A stretch of 64,000 bases of DNA from Aldehydirespirator sp965205155. Lineage in GTDB: Bacteria; Actinomycetota; Acidimicrobiia; Acidimicrobiales; Aldehydirespiratoraceae. The DNA lies in contig OZ242033.1 in NCBI GenBank assembly GCA_965205155.1, positions 1,364,001 through 1,428,000 of the forward strand, given 5' to 3'. Positions 58,087-64,000 of the stretch are shown here, piece after piece (the first letter of the stretch is position 1; each line of letters starts with the position of its first letter). Under the pieces are notes generated by a model that ran no database searches, was not told the origin of the DNA, and saw only the letters and a program-made list of their open reading frames with translations. Position numbers and translations under genes: made by a program.

Positions 58087-59688
58087 CTAACCGGCCCGCG
58101 GATCGCCCGGGTCTCGGTCCTCGGGGTTGAGGTCCTCGAGTTCCTGGCCAGCGGTCTCCGGGTACTTCCACACGACTAGGGCGGCCACCGCCAACGGGCC
58201 GACCGCCAGCAGGGCCAATGCAGGCCCCAGACGGCCGTCCAGTGCGTCGGACAGCCACCCGGCCACGAACAGGCCGAGGGCGCTGCCGGCCACGCCGACG
58301 GTGACTATCAGTCCGTTGGCCCGTCCCCGGCGGTAGGTGCCGAAGAGTTCGGGCCCGTAGACGGCCAGCGCGGGCACGGCCACCGCGCCCAGCACCCCTC
58401 CAGCCAGGGTCAGCGACCACAACGCCGCGCCGTCGGTGAAGAAGGCCCAAGCCGCGCACACCGCCCCCGCCACCAGGCCGGCCGCGCCAACCGGCCGGCG
58501 GCCCCGCCGGTCGGCCAGGTAGCCGCCCGCGAGGACGCCGATGCCGATGGGGGTGCTGGTGACCACCGTGAACAGGGAGATGGCCGCGGCGGAGAACTCC
58601 CGCTCGTCCTTGAGGAAGTCGTTGCGCAGCCCCGAAGCGGGGGCGGCGAACATGGCGATCAGGAACGCCGAGGCCGCCAGCAGCGCCAGCCGCCTGCGCC
58701 GACGTTCAGCCGCTTCGACATCGGAGGGGGAGGGGGAGCCGGACGAGCGATCGTCTCGGGCCTGGAACCCGGCGCCGCCGATCTCGAAGCGCCGGCTCTC
58801 GGGCAGCTGCCGACCCACCCAAGCCATGACGGCCACGCCGGCCAGCGGCACCACGTACACCGTGCGCCACGCCGAGATGTGCAGGTCCGCCACGGGCAGC
58901 ACCCACACCGCCATCCCGGAGCCGAGACCGGCGCACAGCACCAGTACCGACATCGCCCAGGCCCGCGACCGGGCCGGCATCTCCTCGGCCGCCAGGATCA
59001 CGATAAGGATCCCCAGGGCGGTCGACAGCCCCCGGGCCAGCAGCTGCGTGGCCCCCAGGAACCACAGCCCAGGCGACAGCGCCCCGAGCGCGGTGACGAC
59101 ACAGCTGGCAACCCCGGTCGCGAGCAGCAGGCGTCTGCGGCCGTGGCGGTCGGCCAGGGCCACGCTGGCCAGCGCGACCAGCACGCCGACCCGGACCACG
59201 GCAAGGACGATCCCCTGGGCGGTGTTCCCGTGGCCGAACTCGTCGGCCGCGAACGTGAGGGTCTGGGAGAGGACGGTGCCGAGGTAGCCGTCCAGTACTT
59301 GGACGGTGCACAGCAGGCCCAGCACTGTCGAGGCGCGAGCGTCGATCCGGTCGGGAGGCGCCCACCAGTAGCCGTAGACGTCCTTGCGGTGCCGCAGCGC
59401 GTGCCTCACTGGGAAGTGGAACAGCCACGCCCACACCGGCACCGCGAGCCGGTAAGTGGTGGTCTCAACCAGTTCCCACGTCTCCTCGCCCGCGTCCGCG
59501 CTGCCGACCTCGGCCTCCTGCAGCGACAGCCTCCGTTCGTAATGCCGGAAGGGTCCGTCCTCTGCCTCGAAGCGGTCCTCGCCGGCGGCACGCTCGGCCA
59601 CGATGTCGCACCGGGGCCCCCGCCGCATGGCCCGCTCACGCTCCATCTCAGCCGCGTTGCCGCGCCGAACGACCCGCGAGACCGTCAC
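58087..59688 (-). CDS. MFS transporter
   Basis: A 533-residue major facilitator protein with a long cytoplasmic N-terminus of about 100 residues before the first helix, then twelve predicted segments. The loop motif 'ALADRHGRRRLLLATG' (2-3) and its repeat 'GGYLADRRGRRPVG' (8-9) are typical of sugar/metabolite-proton carriers. The substrate is unknown. It is convergent with glyA (26-base gap) and divergent from murA across a perfect palindrome, so the palindrome may regulate it. Confidence 0.85.
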   Translation of the reverse strand: MTVSRVVRRGNAAEMERERAMRRGPRCDIVAERAAGEDRFEAEDGPFRHYERRLSLQEAEVGSADAGEETWELVETTTYRLAVPVWAWLFHFPVRHALRHRKDVYGYWWAPPDRIDARASTVLGLLCTVQVLDGYLGTVLSQTLTFAADEFGHGNTAQGIVLAVVRVGVLVALASVALADRHGRRRLLLATGVASCVVTALGALSPGLWFLGATQLLARGLSTALGILIVILAAEEMPARSRAWAMSVLVLCAGLGSGMAVWVLPVADLHISAWRTVYVVPLAGVAVMAWVGRQLPESRRFEIGGAGFQARDDRSSGSPSPSDVEAAERRRRRLALLAASAFLIAMFAAPASGLRNDFLKDEREFSAAAISLFTVVTSTPIGIGVLAGGYLADRRGRRPVGAAGLVAGAVCAAWAFFTDGAALWSLTLAGGVLGAVAVPALAVYGPELFGTYRRGRANGLIVTVGVAGSALGLFVAGWLSDALDGRLGPALALLAVGPLAVAALVVWKYPETAGQELEDLNPEDRDPGDPRAG

Positions 59689-59712
59689 GTTCGGCCCTCT
59701 GTCGCCCGTCTC

Positions 59713-59749
59713 ATCGCGCTTTCTTGTTCATGTGACAAGAAAGCGCGAT
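59713..59749. promoter_or_regulatory. 15-bp perfect inverted repeat between MFS gene and murA
   Basis: ATCGCGCTTTCTTGT and ACAAGAAAGCGCGAT are exact reverse complements separated by seven bases. The element lies 25 bases upstream of the MFS start and 34 bases upstream of murA, and a TATACA -10-like hexamer follows on the murA side. It could be an operator or an RNA hairpin in the murA leader. Confidence 0.65.
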
Positions 59750-59783
59750 ATACACCGCCGGGGGGCGGGCTCAATAAGCTTGT

Positions 59784-61067
59784 GTGGTGGCGATCAAGCG
59801 GATCGAGCGGATAGTCGTTCGCTCCGGGCCTCCGCTGGAGGGCGTGGTGGCAGTGGCGGGCGCCAAGAACTCGGCGCTCAAGCTCATGGCAGCCACCCTG
59901 CTGTCCGAGGGCTCCTACCGGCTCGGCAACGTTCCCCGAATCGTCGATGTGGACCTGATGGCCGAACTCCTGCGAGCGGTGGGCTGCACCGTCGAGTGGG
60001 ACCCGAACGACGAGGCGGCGCTGCGCATCGACGTGCCCGCCGAGATAACCCCGGTGGCCCCCTACGACATCGTCGAGCGGTTCCGGGCATCGGTCGTGGT
60101 CCTCGGGCCCATGCTGGCCCGGTGCGGTGAGGCCACTGTGGCCCTGCCGGGTGGCGACGACTTCGGCCCCCGGCCCGTGGACATGCACGTGCGGGGCCTC
60201 ACCGAGTTGGGCGCGCACGTCGACGTCGTGCACGGCAACATCGAGGCGTCGGCGGCCGAGCTGCTCGGAGGTCGGGTCGTGCTCGAGTTCCCCAGCGTGG
60301 GGGCCACTGAGAACCTGTTGATGGCCGCGGTGGCGGCCAAGGGCACCACCGTGATCGACAACGCGGCCCGTGAGCCCGAGATATTCGACCTCTGCCGGTT
60401 CCTGGGCCGCATGGGGGCCGGCATCTCCGGCGCAGGCTCGTCCACGCTCGTCATCGAAGGGGCCGGGACGGCTCAGTACCTGCGGGCCGCCGACCACACC
60501 GTCGTTCCCGACCGCATAGTGGCGGCCACCTATCTGGCCGCGCTCGGCGTGGCCTCGGGGGAGGTCTTCGTGGCCGGTGCCCGCTACGACCACATGGAAC
60601 TGCTCTGCCAGAAGCTGGCCGAGATGGGGATGCTGATCACCCCCGACGCCGACGGCATCCGGGCCATAGCACCGCGCCGCCTCGACTCGGTCGACTGCTC
60701 CACGTTGCCCTATCCCGGTGTGGCGACGGACTACCTGCCCTTCCTGGTGGTGGTGATGGCGACCGCGTCGGGGGTGGGGATCGTCACCGAGAACCTGTTC
60801 CCGGGGCGGTTCCGCTACGTCGACGAGTTGCGCCGCATGGGTGCCGACATCCGCACCGACGCCCATCACGCGGTGGTGCGGGGCGTCGAGAGGCTCTCGG
60901 GTGCACCGGTCCGAGCCCACGACATCCGGGCCGGCGCGGCGCTGGCCGTGGCCGGGCTCGGAGCTGACGGACCCACGGTGGTGACCGACGCCCATCACGT
61001 GGCCCGAGGCTACGAGGACCTGGCCGGCGACCTGGCGTCGCTCGGTGCCGACGTTCGAGCCGAGTAG
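59784..61067 (+). CDS. murA: UDP-N-acetylglucosamine 1-carboxyvinyltransferase
   Basis: A 427-residue enolpyruvyl transferase, first committed step of peptidoglycan synthesis. 'VAGAKNSALKLMAATLL' and 'EFPSVGATENLLMAAVAAKG' are diagnostic. The active-site loop reads 'LPGGDDFGPRPVDMH', so the residue equal to E. coli Cys115 is Asp125. Asp at this place is known in mycobacterial MurA and makes the enzyme insensitive to fosfomycin. Two GTG codons in a row start the gene. Confidence 0.95.
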   Translation: MVAIKRIERIVVRSGPPLEGVVAVAGAKNSALKLMAATLLSEGSYRLGNVPRIVDVDLMAELLRAVGCTVEWDPNDEAALRIDVPAEITPVAPYDIVERFRASVVVLGPMLARCGEATVALPGGDDFGPRPVDMHVRGLTELGAHVDVVHGNIEASAAELLGGRVVLEFPSVGATENLLMAAVAAKGTTVIDNAAREPEIFDLCRFLGRMGAGISGAGSSTLVIEGAGTAQYLRAADHTVVPDRIVAATYLAALGVASGEVFVAGARYDHMELLCQKLAEMGMLITPDADGIRAIAPRRLDSVDCSTLPYPGVATDYLPFLVVVMATASGVGIVTENLFPGRFRYVDELRRMGADIRTDAHHAVVRGVERLSGAPVRAHDIRAGAALAVAGLGADGPTVVTDAHHVARGYEDLAGDLASLGADVRAE

Positions 61068-61085
61068 GTCGAGCCGGGCCACATC

Positions 61086-61232
61086 TCACTCATCTTCGCC
61101 TGCGGAGGCCTGGGACTGCTTGACCGCCCGTCGCTTGGCGTTCCACACGATGCCGGCGAACAGCAGCAGCGGCCCGGCCACTAGGAGCGCCTCGTCCCAT
61201 CCGCCCTGATGCGCCAGCATCTCCAAGCCCAT
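61086..61232 (-). CDS. 48-residue single-pass membrane protein
   Basis: A small reading frame convergent with murA: 'MGLEMLAHQGGWDEALLVAG' followed by 'PLLLFAGIVWNAKRRAVK' and an acidic tail. It has one membrane helix of about 18 residues and a positively charged stop-transfer segment. The start lies about 100 bases from the divergent NifU gene. Composition and topology look protein-like; I infer a conserved small membrane protein of unknown role. Confidence 0.5.
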   Translation of the reverse strand: MGLEMLAHQGGWDEALLVAGPLLLFAGIVWNAKRRAVKQSQASAGEDE

Positions 61233-61336
61233 CCCGCGAGCCTACGAGGGGCGGCGGGCCGGAGTTCGGGCCAAGTCCGGCAGCTGAGCGCGTGTTGGGG
61301 GTCGGAGTTGGGGCCGGGTGCTGCGAGACTGGGCCT

Positions 61337-61597
61337 GTGCAGGCCGAAGTGGAGAAGATCATCAAGATCATCCGGCCGGCCATCCAGGCCGACGAGGGAG
61401 ACATCGAACTCATCGACGTGGACGAGTCCACCGGGATCGTCACCGTCGAACTCCACGGAGCGTGCGTCACATGCCCGGCGTCCACGCAGACCCTCAAGGC
61501 CGGCATCGAGCGGATCATGCGGGACCGCGTGCCCGGGGTCACCGAGGTGGTCGAGATCAACGCCCTGGGCATGAGCGAGATGGCCGTCTCGCTGTAG
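61337..61597 (+). CDS. NifU C-terminal domain iron-sulfur scaffold protein
   Basis: An 86-residue Nfu-type protein. 'IRPAIQADEGDIELIDVD' and the cluster-binding CxxC in 'LHGACVTCPASTQTLKAGIE' are typical. It carries and delivers Fe-S clusters. The GTG at 61337 is chosen as start. A cysteine desulfurase is encoded about 1 kb downstream on the same strand. Confidence 0.9.
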   Translation: MQAEVEKIIKIIRPAIQADEGDIELIDVDESTGIVTVELHGACVTCPASTQTLKAGIERIMRDRVPGVTEVVEINALGMSEMAVSL

Positions 61598-61668
61598 AAG
61601 CCGGGCCTTTAGATCCGTTTGCCGACGCCAGTGGGACCGCCGGGTCCGCGCCGCTACGGTGCCGAGCC

Positions 61669-62568
61669 GTGAGCGACACCCCGGAGGTTGTTCCCCGACC
61701 CCCTGAGCGCCGCTGCTACCGGCACCCCGACCGCCGCGGCGGGGTCAGCTGCCAGCGCTGTGACCGCCCGATCTGCCCGGACTGCATGCATCAGGCGTCG
61801 GTCGGCTTCCATTGCCCCGAGTGTGCGGCCCCGCGCGGCTCCACGTCGATGACCGCTCGGCCACGGATAGTGATGAGTTCCTCACGCCCGGTGGTCACTC
61901 AGATTCTCCTGGCGTTGAACGGGCTGGCCTTCCTGTACTCGGTGTTCCTGAGCCGCTCGGCCAGCGGCATTACCCGGATCGACCAGGGGTTGCTGATCGA
62001 CGGTGGCCTGTTCGCTCGGGCCCGGCTCATCGACGGCTTCGAACTCAAGCTGATCGGCGTGGACACCGGTGAGTACTACCGGCTGGTCACCTCCGCCTTC
62101 CTCCATGACGGCGTCTTCCACCTGGCCTTCAACATGTACGTCCTGTGGATCCTCGGGCAGATTCTGGAGGCCGGCTTCGGGCGGGCCCGGTTCCTGTCGC
62201 TGTTCGTCGTGTCGATGCTCGGCGGCGCGTTCGGAGTGCTGTTGCTGTCGCCGAACTCGCCTACGGTCGGGGCCTCGGGGGCCGTGTTCGGCTTGATGGG
62301 CGCGACCGTGCTGGTCCAGCGGGCCATCGGCGGCAGCATCTGGCGCACACCGCTGGCCCCGCTGCTGATGCTCAACATCGTCTTCACCCTGCTGGTCCCG
62401 CGGGTGTCGATCGGCGGCCACTTCGGTGGCCTCATCGCGGGCGCCATCATGGGCTGGTTGATGCTCGCGCTGGAGCGTCGCAACGCTCCGGCCTGGGCAA
62501 CGGTGTCGCTGGGCGGGATGCTCTCGGCGCTGCTGGTGGCAGGGTCGGTGATCGCCGCCGCCCAGTAG
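61669..62568 (+). CDS. Rhomboid-family intramembrane serine protease with N-terminal zinc ribbon
   Basis: A 299-residue protein. Residues about 10-50 form a B-box-like zinc ribbon ('CYRHPDRRGGVSCQRCDRPI' and 'CPDCMHQASVGFHCPEC'). Six or seven membrane helices follow; the catalytic Ser lies in 'VGASGAVFGLMGA' and the His in 'SIGGHFGGLIAG', and 'HDGVFHLAFNMYVLWILG' contains the conserved H-x-x-x-N. The same layout is common in actinobacteria. Start is GTG, 71 bases after the NifU gene. Confidence 0.9.
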   Translation: MSDTPEVVPRPPERRCYRHPDRRGGVSCQRCDRPICPDCMHQASVGFHCPECAAPRGSTSMTARPRIVMSSSRPVVTQILLALNGLAFLYSVFLSRSASGITRIDQGLLIDGGLFARARLIDGFELKLIGVDTGEYYRLVTSAFLHDGVFHLAFNMYVLWILGQILEAGFGRARFLSLFVVSMLGGAFGVLLLSPNSPTVGASGAVFGLMGATVLVQRAIGGSIWRTPLAPLLMLNIVFTLLVPRVSIGGHFGGLIAGAIMGWLMLALERRNAPAWATVSLGGMLSALLVAGSVIAAAQ

Positions 62569-62584
62569 CCGTCCACCATGTCGA

Positions 62585-62627
62585 ATTGGCAGCGTTCTGC
62601 TCGCCATGCGTGCGTTCTGCTGCCAAT
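62585..62627. terminator. Inverted repeat after the rhomboid gene
   Basis: ATTGGCAGC (62585-62593) pairs with GCTGCCAAT (62619-62627). The 25-base interior has a direct repeat of GCGTTCTGCT. It may end the rhomboid transcript or regulate the cysteine desulfurase 45 bases downstream. Confidence 0.45.
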
Positions 62628-62671
62628 CCCTGGTCGGGTCCGCGGTGGCCCCCGGTCCGTAGGATGACAGG

Positions 62672-63856
62672 GTGTCCGGTCCGTCCGAGCCGCACGAGGT
62701 CTACCTGGACCACGCCGCATCCACGCCGCTGAGGCCGTCGGCTCGCGACGCCTGGCTGGCCGCGGCGGACCGGCATCACGCCAACCCGACCGGATCCCAC
62801 CGGGCCGCCCGCGAGGCCCGACGAGCGCTGGACCGGGCCCGGGAGCGGGTGGCTGCGGTCCTGGGTGCTGATCCCGGCGAGATCGTGTTCACCTCGGGAG
62901 GCAGCGAGGCCGACAACATGGCCGTGCTGGGCGCCCTGGGGGTTCGGGGCTCGGACGCCTTGGCCGTGACCACCGACGCCGAGCACCACGCGGTGCACGA
63001 TCCGGTGGAGAGCTCCGGCGGGGTGTTCGTCGGCGTGGACGAGCGGGGAATCGTCGACCTCGACGCTCTAGCCGAAGTTCTGCGTGCCCGCGACACCGAC
63101 GTCGCCGTGGTCTCGGTCATCGCGGTCAACAACGAGACCGGCTCGATCACACCGCTGGAGGAGGTGGCCCGCGTGGCGCGCGATCTGGCCCCGGCGGCTC
63201 TGCTGCACACCGACGCAGTGCAGGCCGTGAACTGGATCGACGTGGCCGCCGCCACCGCCGATTTCGACCTCGTCTCGGTGACGGGCCACAAGGTGGGCTC
63301 GCCGGTGGGCACCGGCGTACTGGTGGTGCGCGACGGTGTGGAACTCGATCCGCTGATCGTCGGGGGCGGCCAGGAGCGGGGCCGGCGGGCCGGGACTCCC
63401 GACGTGGCCGGAGCGGTGTCGTTCGCGGTTGCGCTCACCGAAGCCGTGGACGGACGGCCCGAGAGCGTCGGGCGTCTCAGGGTGATGCGCGACGCTCTCA
63501 TCGGCGGCCTCACCGACCGGCTCGGTGATCGGCTGCTGGTATCGGCCGCGCCCAACGGCGGCGATCGCGACCACATCGCGGCCGGGATCGCCAACGTGTG
63601 CATCGCCGGCGTGCAGAGCGAAGCGCTGCTGTTCCTGATCGACGCAGCCGGTGTGCGGGCCTCGGCCGCCTCCTCGTGCTCCAGTGGCGCCCAGGACCCA
63701 TCCCATGTGCTGGCAGCCATGGGCGTGCCCCGCGACGTGGCGCTGGGATCGTTGCGGTTGTCGCTCGGCCATACGACCGTTGAGTCCGATGTGGAGCGTG
63801 CTGTCGATGTGATCGCGGAGTCGGTCGGGCGCCTCGACCGCTTCGGCGGAGGCTGA
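62672..63856 (+). CDS. iscS: Cysteine desulfurase
   Basis: A 394-residue class V PLP aminotransferase-fold enzyme taking sulfur from cysteine. 'VYLDHAASTPLRPSARDAW', 'IVFTSGGSEADNMAVLG', the PLP lysine in 'SVTGHKVGSPVGTGVL' and the catalytic Cys in 'ASAASSCSSGAQDPSHVL' are present. It lies one base before mnmA on the same strand, so the persulfide sulfur is likely used for 2-thiouridine in tRNA; Fe-S assembly is also possible. Start is GTG. Confidence 0.93.
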   Translation: MSGPSEPHEVYLDHAASTPLRPSARDAWLAAADRHHANPTGSHRAAREARRALDRARERVAAVLGADPGEIVFTSGGSEADNMAVLGALGVRGSDALAVTTDAEHHAVHDPVESSGGVFVGVDERGIVDLDALAEVLRARDTDVAVVSVIAVNNETGSITPLEEVARVARDLAPAALLHTDAVQAVNWIDVAAATADFDLVSVTGHKVGSPVGTGVLVVRDGVELDPLIVGGGQERGRRAGTPDVAGAVSFAVALTEAVDGRPESVGRLRVMRDALIGGLTDRLGDRLLVSAAPNGGDRDHIAAGIANVCIAGVQSEALLFLIDAAGVRASAASSCSSGAQDPSHVLAAMGVPRDVALGSLRLSLGHTTVESDVERAVDVIAESVGRLDRFGGG

Positions 63857-63857
63857 G

Positions 63858-64000
63858 ATGGCTGGGTCGACGAACGGCGCCCGCGGGCCGAAGGTCCTGG
63901 TGGCCATGTCGGGCGGGGTGGATTCCTCGGTTGCCGCGGCGCGGCTGCTTGAGGCCGGCTACGACATCGCCGGCGTCACCATGAAGCTGTGGGGCGGGCC
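63858..64000 (+). CDS. mnmA: tRNA-specific 2-thiouridylase, N-terminal part
   Basis: The first 47 residues, cut by the window end. 'VLVAMSGGVDSSVAAARLLE' is the PP-loop ATP pyrophosphatase motif and 'GYDIAGVTMKLWGG' the next conserved strand of MnmA/TrmU, which thiolates U34 of Lys, Glu and Gln tRNAs. ATG 63858 follows the desulfurase stop by one base. Confidence 0.93.
   Translation, partial: MAGSTNGARGPKVLVAMSGGVDSSVAAARLLEAGYDIAGVTMKLWGG

Overview
The window is very GC rich, densely coded and uses many GTG starts. It reads as a chromosome segment of a high-GC actinobacterium, most likely an uncultured member of the Acidimicrobiia; the class is inferred. Support comes from an F420-type luciferase-like oxidoreductase, an FrhB-type flavoprotein, a mycothiol-nitroreductase-like DsbA protein, a type B L31, a MurA with Asp in place of the catalytic Cys, and the gene order argS-lysA-hom-thrC-rho-rpmE-atp ... 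prfA-prmC-sua5 ... murA. That order is the well-known actinobacterial block (compare Mycobacterium tuberculosis argS to murA).

Layout. 1-9.3 kb: end of a uracil-DNA glycosylase, a small lipoprotein, an amidohydrolase, a short SerA, a decayed XRE regulator, a large SLH/beta-propeller surface protein, a coiled-coil membrane protein, a secreted DUF1524/HhH nuclease-like lipoprotein, then on the minus strand tRNA-Arg(CCG), an FrhB-family iron-sulfur flavoprotein and a DsbA-family protein whose active-site CPWC is written TGA-P-W-C (probable selenocysteine). 9.5-18.4 kb: argS, lysA, a truncated kinase-like gene, hom, thrC (no thrB follows), rho and rpmE2. 18.4-26.3 kb: complete F1Fo ATP synthase operon. 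26.3-31 kb: glpX, two repeat-built acidic proteins and a J-domain protein.

31-53.6 kb is an accessory stretch that separates the ATP synthase part of the block from prfA. It holds a B12-dependent acyl-CoA mutase cassette (large subunit, B12 subunit, MeaB-like GTPase) whose specificity residues look like isobutyryl-CoA mutase; ppk2; a dienelactone hydrolase; a DUF222-HNH protein; a four-gene McrBC-type defence operon containing a Cys-rich small protein and an McrB with a duplicated sensor module; a P450 / M28-like / TauD operon divergent from an F420 oxidoreductase; a small IS remnant with perfect 17-bp ends; a SulP transporter and a choline-sulfatase-like sulfatase.

53.6-64 kb returns to core genes: prfA, prmC, sua5, rpiB, glyA, an MFS transporter, murA, a 48-residue membrane protein, a NifU-domain protein, a zinc-ribbon rhomboid, a cysteine desulfurase and the start of mnmA (the last two fit tRNA thiolation).

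Most notable observations: the probable selenoprotein directly downstream of tRNA-Arg and FrhB; a Rho at the canonical locus that has lost its Walker A lysine, catalytic glutamate and R-loop lysine; the expanded McrBC operon; the acyl-CoA mutase reassignment; and tandem repeat expansions in several genes.
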